Shown: positions 49,870 to 63,094, counted from the first letter of the stretch. The stretch is 64,000 nt of DNA from Luidia sarsii (GCA_949987565.1 OX465111.1:901001-965000); one strand, 5' to 3'. Notes: generated from the sequence alone by a model not told the origin. A program made the numbers and translations.

Positions 49870-50793
49870 ACTCTCCACGCAGTCATGGATAAGATTCACA
49901 AGCCTGGCGATGAGGAACTGACAGCCTATCGAAGCACACCCCGACCAGCTAATGGCGATGTGTGCTCGTGTCTTTAGCGAGGTCTACACCACTGCCATCT
50001 GAGTACTGTCATCTGAGTATATACTGCCACTCTCGCAACAGATGCAATACATGCCAGTATGAACGGGACGCATCACACAGTTGATGACATCAATCATGGA
50101 GCTCAATCAAGTACGGATACTCTACCATTGATTCCACTCTCTTGTCGGCACTGATTTCATCAACCTCCCCTTCTTCATATTTTTACGCTGCAGTCCTAAA
50201 GTGCAGATGGTTCACCGAGCACGCGCAGTATACCGCCAAGCCCATGGATCAGCCTCGCTCCCGAGCGTTATTATACTGCCGCACACTGGAACGCAAAGAA
50301 TCTGGGGTGGAGGTTGACGATTGGGAACTGCTATGTGGTCGCTGAACGGCACTGTGCTTGCTACGATAGAACCCATTGTGTCACTTTGCTACATCGATTT
50401 GTTCCCACTTTCTGCGCACCTCAGTATACAAACACAGACCGTTATTCCGACAGTTCAAGTGCATGTCCAATTGGACTTCACTTTATTTGTCAAACTGTGG
50501 CTGTGACGTTCATGTCCGGGGGAGAGAAATCGCGAAGGGGTTTTCGTTCTTGTCAGCAAATGCTCACGCTTTTAACAGCCGGCAGCAAACGAAACCTGCG
50601 ACAGGTCACCAGATGTCATCAAACGCAAATCCACGCTTTCTATATCGGTAGGCCAACAGAATGGACGGGTTTTTTCTTTTCTTTCTGGAAGTGGCTTTTA
50701 GCTGGTCTAATACTTGGTATGCACCTCGGAAGACGATGGACAGGAACGATCTCGAGAGAGAGGGTAAACCTCGGGCGATAGGATGGTCATTAA
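49870..50793. other. No supported gene
   Basis: All three plus-strand frames stay open for a few hundred bases around 50315-50780, but none shows a domain, codon-level pattern or splice context. Left unannotated as coding. Confidence 0.4.
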
Positions 50794-50993
50794 NNNNNNN
50801 NNNNNNNNNNNNNNNNNNNNNNNNNNNNNNNNNNNNNNNNNNNNNNNNNNNNNNNNNNNNNNNNNNNNNNNNNNNNNNNNNNNNNNNNNNNNNNNNNNNN
50901 NNNNNNNNNNNNNNNNNNNNNNNNNNNNNNNNNNNNNNNNNNNNNNNNNNNNNNNNNNNNNNNNNNNNNNNNNNNNNNNNNNNNNNNNNNNNN
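50794..50993. other. Assembly gap (200 N)
   Basis: Exactly 200 N, with unique sequence on the left and GAGACAGA repeats on the right. A round-number placeholder, so the true size is unknown. Confidence 0.98.
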
Positions 50994-51600
50994 GAGGGGA
51001 GAGAGACAGACATAGAGAGACAGAGAGGGACATAGAGGGACAGAGACATACTGAGACAGAGAGACAGAGAGGGACAGAGAGGCAGAGAGAAACAGAGAGA
51101 GGGGAGAGAGACAGACATAGAGAGACAGAGAGGGACATAGAGGGACAGAGACATACTGAGACAGAGAGACAGAGAGGGACAGAGAGGCAGAGACAAACAG
51201 AGAGAGGGGAGAGAGACAGACATAGAGACATAAAGAGACATAGAGACAGGACAGAGAGACAGAAAAGAGACAGGGAGGGACAGGGAGACAAGGACAGACA
51301 GAGAAAAACAGAGAGGCAGAGAAAAAGGACAGAGAGACTAAGAGAGAACAGAGAGACAAAGAGTGGCAGAGAGTGACATAGAGATACAGAGAGAAAGAGA
51401 GAGAGGGGACAGAGAGACAAGAAGAGACAAAGAGAGACAGAGAGAGAGGGGACAGAGAGACAAGAAGGGACAAAGAGAGGCAGAGAGAGAGGGGACAGAG
51501 AGACAAAGAGGGGCAGAGAGTGACATAGAGATACAGAGAGAAAGAGAGAGAGGGGACAGAGAGACAAGAAGAGACAAAGAGAGACAGAGAGAGACAGGCT
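50994..51600. repeat. GAGACA/GAGAGACAGA satellite
   Basis: Purine-rich repeat with longer-period duplications (AGACAGACATAGAGAGACAG recurs about every 100 bp), adjoining the assembly gap. Confidence 0.9.
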
Positions 51601-52030
51601 GCATTCGAAAGGTGATACATGGCCATTTTGCAGACTCTACACGGTTCCCTGATGAGTCCCAGTAAGTGTACCAGGGTCACGGGAGCGGTCCAGTATAAAG
51701 AATACGACACAGATGCCCCAACCACTTACCTGGGACCATCGCGTCACAAGGTCAGATCGCACTGACCACCACCCCCATCAGCTACCACTGTCCCTGGCCC
51801 CCATCCCGACCCATTAATATTCCCCAGTTGTCGACACTGTGTAGAAGAGATCCATCAAGTTAACTTCAACCGACCTCTTAAATTATTCACGAGCGATCTC
51901 ACCGTCCTCACAAGTCATTCAGGGCAGGACAACTTCAGAGCCGAGATTTTTTTTTGGAGGGGGAGTCGGCTTTTTATGCCCTTAACGATTTTCGACCTGC
52001 ATGAAATTACAGAGCTGCGCAGGTTTGCCT

Positions 52031-52387
52031 TAAAGGCCCAATACAGCATTGGGAAGATCGGGAAACATCGATGTCCACATATTTCATTCTAATTTTACAC
52101 AGTTTGTAGATGGTCATGATAGAATCCTCATGTTGAAATCTTACGGTCTGGGATGCTGTACTTCTCGAGAAATCCTCACTCAAACATCGACAAATAGTTT
52201 ATTACTCACGAGTAATAGACTTTTTCTTACACTACAGAACGGTGGGAAAACCGTCACGGTTTTTCTTCTTCTACTTTCTCAGATTACCATTCGAGCTAAA
52301 ACCTTGGCAGGATTTCTATTTTGGGATGTTTAATGGTTTAACACACAAACTGTGGCAATCTTTACTCATGCCGTAAAGGGCCTTTAA
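52031..52387. mobile_element. piggyBac-type (TTAA) MITE, complete copy
   Basis: Left end TTAAAGGCCCAATACAGC and right end AAAGGGCCTTTAA; TTAA flanks both. Opposite orientation to 39779-40120. Confidence 0.82.
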
Positions 52388-52392
52388 TAATA

Positions 52393-52575
52393 CGCGGTGG
52401 CTGTTGTTACGGCAGTCGTCCGTGTGGTTCCCTGACTTGATTGTATTTCGTCAGCAGTGCAGGCTGGTTGAACCAGTCTATTAGCTGATAGTCTGGTTCC
52501 AAGAGCTAAACATCTTGACAAATACTGTGAAGTCAGGGAACTACACGGACGACTGCCGTAACAACAGCCACTGCG
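52393..52575. mobile_element. 183-bp CGCAGTGGC-end MITE, copy 4
   Basis: Flanked by TTAATAATA and TTAATGATA (9 bp, one mismatch). It lies next to the previous MITE and has the same orientation as copy 2. Confidence 0.85.
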
Positions 52576-52876
52576 TTAATGATAATATGAGGCGTGCTCG
52601 TTTTTTAGTTAGTGGGAACAAGGTTGTATACACTGCGTCTTTATTCGGCTTTTATGGGGGAGGAGGATGGGATGTAAACATGTTTTGCAGGTTCACATGG
52701 AATGCACCTGGCACTTGCTTGTTCAATCCGTTACCCTGGCAACCCACCCACCCATCCCCGATGATAATTGAAGACACATTTCTTCTTCTTTTGAATATAG
52801 CTCGGTCAATTCCATTTCCTTTCCTTGGAGCACGCAGCCGAATAATTCTGGGATGGACGAATTCGATGTGTTGTAA

Positions 52877-53065
52877 GGCCTCTAGTCAAAAAAGATCATC
52901 AGTTGGGTATCAGATGATTTGACCCGTCCGATGTCGTTTCCACCGGATAGCCATCGTGTATTTTTCATCCCAGAGTCCAGTACAATCGGCTTTCTACCGG
53001 GGGAAATGTTATCGGTCGGATGAATTCAACCGGCACTCAACCGATGATCTTTTTGACAAGAGACC
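52877..53065. mobile_element. Harbinger-type MITE, copy 2
   Basis: 189 bp, TAA on both sides, nearly identical to 2068-2255 including AGAGTCCAGTACAATCGGC. Confidence 0.78.
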
Positions 53066-53344
53066 TAACCGGTTTTCCATAGATTAATGGTACACTGCGC
53101 GTTAGTCGTAATGAAGTTACAACCCCACGGATTTTACCGAAATGACAACGCGTCATCACTCCTTTCAAGTGCTGAGACTGAAAAACTTCTGTAGTGATGT
53201 GCACAAACGGGTTGCGTTGCGTTGTGAGGCGTTGCATGACTGTGAGTAGATATACATGTATGTATTATATGGTGGGCTATCATTTCTGAGCAAGCGCTGA
53301 AACGTTCTGATGCGGATTTCACAAAGCCTTAAGATGAATCATAA

Positions 53345-53450
53345 CTCAACTTACGATGGATAACCCATCGTTAGTTGTGACACACCGTATGGTTTCTGTG
53401 CATCGCTCATCGTCTTGCGATTGGTCGTAAGCTGAGATGGTTTTGGTGAA
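53345..53450. repeat. GATGGATAACCCATCGTAAG repeat, copy 2
   Basis: ACTTACGATGGATAACCCAT, TCATCGTCTTGCGATTGGTC and a GGTGAAAT end, as at 27362-27470. Confidence 0.55.
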
Positions 53451-53511
53451 ATCGATCACTGGGCACCATAGGCAAACCGTTCACAAAGGGAAAGTGCTGG
53501 AAAGCAAAATA

Positions 53512-53764
53512 TGTGACCCGGCACAGCATAATGAGGTATAACCCCACTTTTGAGATTTTGAGCTTTTCTAATGATGTGAAAGAGTATACCATTAGCTGTC
53601 AAATGATATCAAAATATAATATCCTCTAATACTTAAAATTTCCGAAAATAAAAAATAAGAAAATTGATTTGTTATCAAATTCGTGAAGATACTTTAACTT
53701 CAGGCGTTGTTTACTTAAAAAGTGTTTTGGTGGGATATTCCTCATGTCGTTGTGCCGGGTCACA
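53512..53764. mobile_element. GTGACCCGGCAC-end MITE, copy 4
   Basis: 253 bp with TA on both sides, inverted relative to copy 1. Confidence 0.82.
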
Positions 53765-54430
53765 TATGCAGAAAGCATCAAGGGAAAACATAGGGTATAT
53801 ATAGTGCACGGATGCAGTCTTGTGCCAGGAGTAAGCCTGTAGACACGATGATTAGATTTCATCGGCTTAGACTCGGCCGTGTACACTGCCTCGCAGCTCA
53901 ACATTCAACACCAACATCTTCTCCCGCAAATTCTGTCTTTCAAGATGTACTGAGAACAGTCCGGTGAGTATACACCCCCCCCCACCCACCCTCGCCCCGC
54001 CCCCTCCAGCACGCCCGCCGGCATGGATCGTGGTTGAGATCTCGCGCCACTTCACGCGCCCGCGGTGCCGGATCAAGAAATCAACGCGGTTTTACGAGAT
54101 TTGGCGGGGAAGAGGGAGAAGGGTTATACTAATACACGTCCGATCTATATACAAGGACCGCTCTGGGTATTTTGGCAGCTGTATACCCACACGCTTCCCA
54201 GAAGCAGGCCAAATACCCCGTGCATTCTATAGCCCTTGCCAGTCAGTGGAATACATGTTGCATTGTGCAGGACTTGATGATGTGGGGCGGATGTATCGGG
54301 CGAGTCCATTTCGACTTGCACAAGTCGCTCGCGCGCTTTAAAAGCCCCACATTGATTCCATGCCATGCAAACGCTGCAGAAACACACGCCAACTGTTAGA
54401 AGCAAAATCTTCAAACGGCATTGAAAAAAA

Positions 54431-54613
54431 CGCAGTGGCTGTTGATACGGCAGTCGTCCGTGTGGTTCCCTGACTTCACAGTATTTGTCAGGATGTTAAG
54501 CTCTTGGAACCAGACTATCGGCTAATAGACTGGTTCAACCAGCCTGCAATGCTGACGAAATACCATCAAGTCAGGGAACCATACGGACGACTGCCGTAAC
54601 AACAGCCGCTGAG
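54431..54613. mobile_element. 183-bp CGCAGTGGC-end MITE, copy 5
   Basis: Flanked by TGAAAAAAA and TAAAAAAAA. The right terminus is slightly mutated (CGCTGAG for CACTGCG). Confidence 0.83.
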
Positions 54614-54929
54614 TAAAAAAAAACACACACACAAACAAAGCCCACTATTCTGTGCACATTAGCGATTATAATATATTGATGTGTACAAAGAGTCATAGGT
54701 GCTATATACAGAGGTTATTTTTAAGTGGCGACTTTTGAATGGGGGGTGGGGTGGGGGGGGTCAATAGTGTCCATCAATTTCAAGTCCATCGACAAGAGCT
54801 AAGCGAGAACTCAGCCAGGGCAAGGCTGATGAAGCCATCGGCTAATGAGCCTTGTCACGCTCAGGGGACGTGCGTGAGCAAGCATTGCGGGCGGACAGCC
54901 TACTGAATACTGGATAGGTACGTGGCAGA

Positions 54930-55154
54930 TAGATCGATAGATAGACAGACAGACCAATAGACAGACAGGCAGGCAGGCAGACAGACAGACAGACAGGCAG
55001 GCAGGCAGGCACACAGACAGACAGACAGACAGACAGGCAGGCAGGCACACAGACAGACAGACAGACAGGCAGACATACAGACAGGCAGGCAGACATACAG
55101 ACAGGCATGCAGACAGACAGACACGGACAGACAGATAGAAAGACAGACAGACAT

Positions 55155-55193
<39 letters not shown>

Positions 55194-55395
55194 GGCAGGC
55201 AGGCAGACAGACACGGACAGAAAGATAGAAAGACAGACAGACATACAGATAGACAAACATACAGACATACAGACATACAAACAGACAGACAGGCACACAG
55301 ACAGACAGACAAGCCGGCAGGCAGACAGACATATAGACAGACATATAGCCAGACATACAGACGGACAGACTGACAGACAGACAGACAGACTGATT
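54930..55395. repeat. (CAGA)n/(GGCA)n tetranucleotide satellite
   Basis: ACAGACAGACAG and GCAGGCAGGCAG tracts with GATAGAAAGACAG interruptions. Cys-Leu-Ser-Val open frames are artefacts. Confidence 0.94.
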
Positions 55396-55399
55396 TTGC

Positions 55400-57110
55400 A
55401 CGAACGCATAATAGACTACACTGGAATATTGAAGGTGGTTATCAACAATGGGTTTTGCCCAGGGTGGGTCGGTGCAGGAAAACCCGCCCAGCACTCAAGA
55501 TTCCCCGACCACAGCTGGCGGTATTTTCTGTTTTTCCGACCACCACACATTTTTTCAGCTTTTCGAATTGAAACTGCCCGATTCCTTCCACTTATCTAAA
55601 TATGGATTATTTATATCCACTACGAAAACACGACACATAAAACCAGTATTGTCAACCGAGGTTGTCCCACAAATCAACTGGCAACACCATTGGTCAACAA
55701 ATGGCTAACTGTTAGATTGTATTAGTCAAAATCTCTTACAAAACTGACCAGTTTTCTCCTAAACCCAGACAAAGTTTTGGACGAATATTTTATGCATTTT
55801 GATGTGTTTTTTTTCGACCCAACGTTTTCACTCGCACTCCGAGCATCTCACGAAATTGAGCGGGTAACATTTTGCGAGGAACGGTTCACAGAAAACAAAA
55901 TTCAGTTCCATATTGAGAATGGATGAAATATTTACAATCTCCGCCCCCCCCGAAAAAAACCCTCACAAGTGGGTCAATGAGTGCACCCGGCGCTTGCAAT
56001 TACGCCTGCAATATACGACACGCGCCTTTGGTAGAGCACTTTCTGTGCCGATATCATAGCGGTGCTCTGTGCCGGTGGCGCGTTACCCGATGCCCAAGGC
56101 AGCGGGCAATTGGTAGAAGGTTCTGACAGCACGCTAGACATGGCCGACCCAGGGGGGGGGGGTAGAGCACCGGCCAGTTCAAACAGGAGCCAGCGCAGCC
56201 GCCGGGTGGATACGCTGGTAACCCGACCGGTCCCCCCTCTCTCCAGTGCGCAACACGTCCCGCCCGGCCTCGTGCGTGGGTATCCCGCGGGGACCACGCG
56301 CCCTCGTTTTTTTTAATGGACTCGCACGGGCCTGAGACTACGCACGGCAGACGTAGACTCTTCTCAAGCCTCATGTTAGACGGCTCTCAAGACAGCGTGA
56401 CGAGCAGAGGCAATAATCTTGACAGACGTTGGTCGGAATACTAACTTGTTATAAGCCAATTGATCAGGTAGATTCCAAATAGATTGCATGGATCAAAAAT
56501 CAACAACAACAACATTCACGGGAACAAAACAGACCTAATCGGCAAACGATTTTAAGCAAAAACCCTGTTTCTTGGCCAACGTCTTTACAGTGCTTTCTGG
56601 TCTCGGGCATTGCACTGCTAAAGTCTCGGCATTTGCGCTATGCTAAGAGACAGAACACAAGCAGAGAATGTTGACTTTCCACAATTCCGGGCCCGATTGA
56701 TTGTGACGGCAACAAGATGATTTCCCTCCGGAGATGAGATGAGCATCGTCAAAGGCCTTCTGCCCTGGACCGCAGCCCGGGGATGTCATGATGGCTCGGA
56801 TTAGCGAGGGGCGAAGGGGGGTTGTCCTGGATGTTAGACGGTCTAATGCTCCCTGGCAGAAAGCATTATACCAGTCCTTCTCGTCTTCAGCAAAGCGAGC
56901 ATTCCCAGCGTGTGCATCAATTCCCAAGATTCGTTTTTTTTAAGGGGATCGATGGACCTCGATGCCATTTGATCGAATGAGGGGAAAAAGGGCTCCATCG
57001 ACGGCAAAGAGGACTTCAGTTCGTGAACTGCACTTATGTGAAGGGTAATGACAAACCCATTTCTGCTCCTCTACCCTCTGCGGGGTCTTAATGCTTCACT
57101 CGCGGGGACG
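55400..57110. other. No gene seen
   Basis: Mixed-composition sequence. A minus-strand frame of 94 codons at 56643-56927 is open, but without recognisable motif or flanking splice sites. Confidence 0.4.
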
Positions 57111-57111
57111 A

Positions 57112-57580
57112 GGAGGACCGTGGAGGAGGGGAGGAAGGGGAGGGGAGGAGAGGAGGGGAGGAGGAGGAGGAAGGAGGAGGAGGGGAGGAGGAGGAGGAGG
57201 AAGAGGAGGGGAGGAAGAGGGGGAGGAGGAGGAGGAAGAGGAGGAGGAGGAGGGGAGGAAGAGGGGGAGGAGGAGGAGGAGGAGGAGGAGGGGAGGAAGA
57301 GGGGGAGGAGGAGGAGGAGGAGGAGGAGGAGGAGGAGGAGAAGGAGGAGGATGGGGAGGAGGAGGAGGAGGAGGAGGGGAGGGGGAGGAGGAGGAGGGGG
57401 AGGAGGAGGTTGAGAAGGAGGAGGAGGATGGGGAGGAGAGGAGGGAGGGGAGGGGAGGAGGGGAGAGGAGGGGAGGAGGGGAGGAGAGGAGGAGGGGAGG
57501 AGGAGGGAGAGGAGGAGAAAGAGGGGAGGAGAAGAGGGAGGGGAGGAGAAGGATGGGAACGAGAGGAGGGAGAGGATCTA
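57112..57580. repeat. (GGA)n purine tract
   Basis: GGAGGAGGAGG and GGAAGAGGGGG repeats over about 470 bp. Confidence 0.94.
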
Positions 57581-57959
57581 ATTATATCTGAATTATATAA
57601 TCTTAGATTGTGTAAGGCATTTCTTTGGCCGATATTAAAGCCGTTGTTCTTAACACCCGTGACGTCATTACCAAATGGGTCTTACGGATGGATGGGATAG
57701 GCACAGCGCCTACGTGAACCAATACAACCCCCCCCCCTCACCTATTACTCTCACAGAGGTGACGGATATTATAATAGCAAGCTGTGAAGTCCTGCTACGA
57801 TATCTGACACGACGGATTGCAAGTAAGAAACAGCCCATGTTTAATTCATAGAGTTAATGCACTGACAGACTGCGGTACATGTACTAGCCTGGCCTGTCAT
57901 ACGCGCCGATGAAGTCCACCCCAAAGATGGCAGGAAGGAAGTCTCCGTGTAAGCATACC

Positions 57960-58692
57960 TCCGGTAGGGGAAGGAGGGGCGGAGAAGGAGGAGGGGGAGG
58001 AGGAAGAGGAGCAGAGGGAGAAGGAGAGTGAATTAGGAGGAGGGGGAGAGAAGGAGGAGGAGGAGCAGGGGAGAAGGAGAGGGAAGGAGGAGAAGGGGGG
58101 AAGAGAAGGAAGAGGAGGAGGAGGAAGAGGAGCAGGGGAGAAGGAGAGGGAAGGAGGAGGAGGAAGAGAAGGAGGAGGAGCAGGAGCAAGAGGAGCAGGG
58201 GGAGAAGGAGAGGGGAGGAGGAAGAGAAGGAGGAGGGGGAAGGAGAAGGAGAAGGAGCAGGAGGAGGTGGAGGAGTAGGTGGAGGAGGAGGTGGGGAGGA
58301 GCAGGGGAGCAGGAACATGATGAGGGTGATGAGCAGGAGCAGGATGGAGGGGAGGGCGGAAGGAGGAGGAGAAGGAGGGGCAGGCGCAAGATGGGGAGGG
58401 GAGGAGGGGATAAGGAGGAGCAGGAGAAGAAAGAGCAGGAGCAGGAAGGAGGAGGAGGAGAAGGAGGAGGAAGGAGGAGGAAGGAGGAGGAGGAGAATGA
58501 GAAGGAGATGGAGGAGGAGGTGGAGGGGGAGCAGGATCAGGAGGAGGGGGAGAAGGAGGTGGAGGAGGAGGGAAGTAGGAGGAGGAGGAGAAGGAGAAGG
58601 AGAAGGTGGAGGGGGAGCAGGAGGAGGGGAGAAGGAGGTGGAGGAGGAGGGAAGTAGAAACAGGAGGAGAAGGAGAAGGAGAAGAAGAAGGA
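57960..58692. repeat. (GGAGGA)n/(GAAGGA)n purine tract
   Basis: Over 700 bp of AGGAGGAGG, AGGAGAAGG and GGAGCAGGAGG variants with internal duplications (GGGGGAGCAGGA blocks). Confidence 0.94.
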
Positions 58693-59336
58693 GGTTCACG
58701 ACTCATGGGAAGGAGGTTGATCATTTCTCCGATGGGATACTGGAGGGCATGCGTGTACGGGTATCTCGGCGGTCCCTGAACGGATGGCGGGTAGGTCAGA
58801 GTGCGTCAAGGCGTGAACAAGCCCCCCACCTCCCAGAGGGGGCGGGACAAGGAGCACCCTATTAAAAATGCAGGCCGCACCAAGACCAGTAACTCTCAAC
58901 CTGGCGGCATCGCAAACAATCCCCGGAACACATTCGTGGACACCCCCTCCAATAGAAAGTGTGAAGCAATCTGGATCCGAATCCAATTGATGGCCCCAAA
59001 CATCTGAGATCGATCGAACGGAGAGACTTTAACGAGATTGGAGATTTAACTCCGACTCGATTGCGGTGTTACGATAAGGGAAGGGGTTATGGCTGCGAGG
59101 AACTCCGAGTTCGGCAGCGGGAAAGATGTTGCATTCGGCAAAGCTATGAGATTCTGCGCTGCACCTTTCAGGGAGTAACAAGTCGATTAACGGCAATATA
59201 GTCGCGCAAACGGACGATAGAAGTGTCCTGCGCCCAAGATAGAAATGTGCATTTGTTTAGCAAGTACGAGATATGACATACACGCCTATGAACCTGCAAC
59301 ATGGTTGTAACAAAGATGGTTGGTCATGGCTTGAAT

Positions 59337-59868
59337 CCTGTCTTCTTTCTCCTGCTGTAGAGATCCATTCTATGTTCATTCTGTCATCTTGTCTTTCTCC
59401 TGCTGTAGAGATCCATTCTATGTTCATTCTATCATCTTGTCTTTCTCATGCTGTAGCATTCCTTTCTATGTTCATTCTGTCCTCTTGTGTTTCTCATGCT
59501 GTAGAGATCCATTCTATGTTCATTCTGTCATCTTGTCTTTCTCATGCTGTAGAGATCCATTCTATGTTCATTCTATCATCTTGTCTTTCCCATGCTGTAG
59601 AGATCCATTCTATGTTCATTCTATCATCTTGTCTTTCTCATGCTGTAGCGATCCAGTCTATGTTCATTCTATCATCTTGTCTTTCTCATGCTGTAGCGTT
59701 CCATTCTGTGTTCATTCTGTCATCTTGTCTTTCCCATGCTGTAGAGATCCATTCTATGTTCATTCTATCATCTTGTCTTTCTCATGCTGTAGCGTTCCAT
59801 TCTATGTCCATTCTATCATCTTGTCTTTCTCATGCTGTAGCGTTCCATTCTATGTTCATTCTGTCCGA
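59337..59868. repeat. 48-bp minisatellite (CTTTCTCATGCTGTAG)
   Basis: Eleven units of TGTCTTTCTCATGCTGTAG, GATCCATTCTATGTTC and ATTCTATCATCT. The unit is a multiple of three, so two plus-strand frames stay open; one would encode a 16-residue repeat (MFILSSCLSHAVEIHS). The context gives no promoter or splice evidence. Confidence 0.93.
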
Positions 59869-60102
59869 CACATGTCAGATCTCCCCAGCTCTGTAAGTTG
59901 AGGACAGCAGCCTGCCAAATGATCTAAGCTTGACTGAACCGACGGGACCTGATCCGTGACATAGTTCACCATACAGGAGCTCTTTCACGGGTCTGCTTTG
60001 TTGCCTCCGGCAGATAAGGGTCCCAACCATCGGAGTCGACTCCTGACCAACGCTAGTCCTACATCGTCAACACGGGCACGCACGGGCACAAGAACCCCTC
60101 GT

Positions 60103-60508
60103 TACCGACGAAGTGGCGGCATTAGTGACGAAACGGCGGCATTAATGACGAAACGTCGGCATTAATGACAAAATGGCGGCATTAATGACAAAATGGCGGC
60201 ATTAATGACAAAATGTCGGCATTAATGACATAATGGTGGCATTAATGACGAAACGGCGGCATTAATGACGAAATGTCGGCATTAATGACGAAATGTCGGC
60301 ATTAATGACAAAATGGCGGCATTAATGACGAAACGGCGGCATTAATGACAAAATGGCGGCATTAATGAAGAAATGGCGGCATTAATGACCAAATGGCGGC
60401 ATTAATGACGAAATGGTGGAATTAATGACGAAATGTCGGCATTAATGACGAAACGGCGACATTAATGACGAAATGGCGGCATTAATGAAGAAATGGTGGT
60501 ATCACAGA
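60103..60508. repeat. 20-bp minisatellite (ATTAATGACGAAATGGCGGC)
   Basis: Twenty units in strict 20-bp register. Variation is confined to GACG/GACA/GAAG, AAATGG/AAACGG and GGCGGC/GTCGGC. Confidence 0.95.
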
Positions 60509-60895
60509 CGAAATGGTGGCAGTTCCATTAAACATTGATGCTCGCAATTTTCCTTGTGAACGCCAGATCAAAAAAAAAAACTCTTTCCAGTCGACGCCCG
60601 AAGACGCAAGACCTGGCTTGTAGACAAGACAGTACAGCTCCTCTTTCATGCCGCGGTCTTTGGTAAGTAAGAACTACGCTCAGCCACAAAACAACACTTC
60701 AGACAAGTGTTTTCTGCCCAGGGCGGTAATTCTCGAAGAGAGAATCAACCTACACCCAAAGGGGATGAACCCGGTATACATCATCGAAGACATCTTAAGG
60801 CGTCCAACATCCAAAACCCGCCCCTAGCTCTCCTCGCAAGAGAGTAATAAATACACAGGGCAGTGAGAACCAATATCTAGAGACAGACACCGGGG

Positions 60896-60898
<3 letters not shown>

Positions 60899-60926
<28 letters not shown>
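60899..60926. repeat. (CA)n microsatellite
   Basis: About fourteen CA dinucleotides. Confidence 0.95.
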
Positions 60927-61104
60927 ACATTAATGAATAAACCCACTCTTCGCAAAGGGACAGCCGCGTGCGGTACGGCTTTTTTTTTGGCAAGCGCCTC
61001 GCCGTATACAGGGACGAGCGCGTTGGTGGGATGGTGGGCGGTCACGGGGAACTGGGTGCGTGGTTTATGGGAACAGACAGGTTGAAGTCGACTGTGAAGA
61101 GAGT

Positions 61105-61266
61105 CGGAGAAGAGAGAGAAAGAGAAAGAGAGAGGGGAAGAGAGATAGAGGGAGAGAGGTGAGAGAGAGAGAGGGGGAGGGGAAAGATAGAGAGGGGAGA
61201 GGGTGAGAGATAGAGAGGGGAGAGGGTGAGAGGGAGAGAGAGGGAGAGAGGGGGAGAGAGACGGGG

Positions 61267-61299
<33 letters not shown>

Positions 61300-61690
61300 T
61301 GGGAAAGAGAGAGAGACGGGGAGAGAGAGAGGGTGAGAGGGAGAGAGAGGGAGAGATGGGGAGAGCGAGAGAGAGGGGGAAATACAGGGTAAGATAGGAA
61401 GGGAAAGGGAGAGACAGGAGAGAGAGAGGGAAGAGGGAGAGAGAGTGAGAGGGAGAGACGGGGAGAGAGAGACGGGGAGAGAGAGAGAGAGAGAGAGAGG
61501 GGGGGTGGGAAAGAGAGAGAGACGGGGAGAGAGAGAGGGTGAGAGGGAGAGAGAGGGAGAGATGGGGAGAGCGAGAGAGAGGGGGAAATACAGGGTAAGA
61601 TAGGAAGGGAAAGGGAGAGAGAGGAGAGAGAGGGGATGGGAGGGGGTGTAGAAAGAGAGATGCAAAGAGAGAGGGAGAGAAAGAGCGCGT
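61105..61690. repeat. (GA)n tract with internal duplication of about 200 bp
   Basis: Purine tract in which GGGGGAAATACAGGGTAAGA recurs at about 61376 and 61577 within longer matching blocks, so a 200-bp segment was duplicated. Confidence 0.9.
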
Positions 61691-62584
61691 TAGGGGTTGG
61701 GACAATGATGTTCAAGCATGGAACGTGTGATGAAGCATAACATGAATAAAGGCAAGGCTGTCCCGGATTTTCGTTTCGCTCGTCTATTCTGGGCGGCGTG
61801 CAGTAGCAAACGGTCCAATCGCTGTCCCGCGCGCAAGTCGGAGTGGAATTTGACACGTGCGTCGTTCAAATTGCTCGCCACGCCGAGTGCGCACGTCTGG
61901 TAGATCGAGAGAGAGAGAAGAGAGAGGGGGTGTGATTGAATGCGCTATAAGACCAACACCCGGACCGCAATGACGACGGTAGACTTGATTGGGGGAACGT
62001 AAAGCATCGCATGCACGGACTTGACCGGGCTTGGAGGGCTACACACCTGGCGTGATTAAGGAGAATCTCCAGACGAGCTTCGATGGTAACGGCGACTCAC
62101 CGGCGCGTAACGGCACACCATTTGGGCGGAAAGGCCCCGCGTATTAAGATCGGTACCAGTCTCATTAAGGTCACACCAGGAGGTCCATGCAATCAAAGAA
62201 ATGCAGTAGGCCTTCACATCGGTGGATTGGATCCGAGACGGTTCCATCCCACCCGTATCGGTCGTATTGGCAGTGATGCCATCGATTGATAACGCGGCTA
62301 CCAGTCGGTGACGTCACTGACTCCTCTCTGGTCTCAGCCACCCATAGATATGACGGCCCCTTCGTTTCCAAATCAGCCCAGTCAAATGCGGACACAACAA
62401 GTTGGTTCTAATCCCATCGGGCTTGCTTATGCTTAGACCCCCCCCCAAAAAAAACCAGCAACTACAACCAAAATATAGATTCCCAATAATCCCCACTGTC
62501 TCGTTTGGCGGCGGTAATGTGTTGACCGACAGCGGTTACCACTGTTTCTGATACACAGAAGATCCAAATTAGACCAATTTTCAA

Positions 62585-62640
62585 TCATTTATGAAACCCT
62601 GGCGTTTCGATCCGAGCAGGACCTTACTCAAAAGCATTAT
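62585..62640 (-). repeat. Penelope-like tail motif
   Basis: CCTGGCGTTTCGATCCGAGC, then AGGACCTTACTCAAAAGCA: minus-oriented, slightly diverged core only. Confidence 0.6.
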
Positions 62641-63094
62641 TTTTTTTTAATTGGATTTTTAAAATCTTAACCCGATGTGAGTCTTCGTGGCAAAGATTCT
62701 TCCAAGCTGGGCTATTCTAATTGTTTCCCCCCCCCCTGACAAAAAAAATGGCCGCCCCGAGGGATTGAATTCAGCCCGGTGATGCGTGGGATGAAACGCG
62801 CTGCGAAGACGGGGCTGTTGTACGCACCAGTGGTCAGGCCAGTCTGTGCTATACTCATTAATTCTCACTCGGTGTCGCCACTGTCACACTCTCTACGGAT
62901 GACATCTCCTCCCCCCTCCCCCTCCGTGGACAAGTGAAGGGTTAATTGTTTCGCTCACGTCTGGCATCGAAGAGGTGAGAGTAGCTTCGAGTCGAGGGGA
63001 GTATTTTAACGACTTCAACGGGAACGATTTCGCTGTCCGCAGTGCGCGAATCCAGACGCTTTGCACGACCATCAAAAACACCGTAGGATTTTGC

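Noticed and set aside
50314..50781. 155-codon plus-strand frame beside the assembly gap
   Set aside because: Two other frames are equally open, and no motif, start context or splice sites support it.
56643..56927. 94-codon minus-strand frame with a protein-like composition
   Set aside because: No recognisable domain or flanking splice sites; could be chance. Left unannotated pending transcript evidence.
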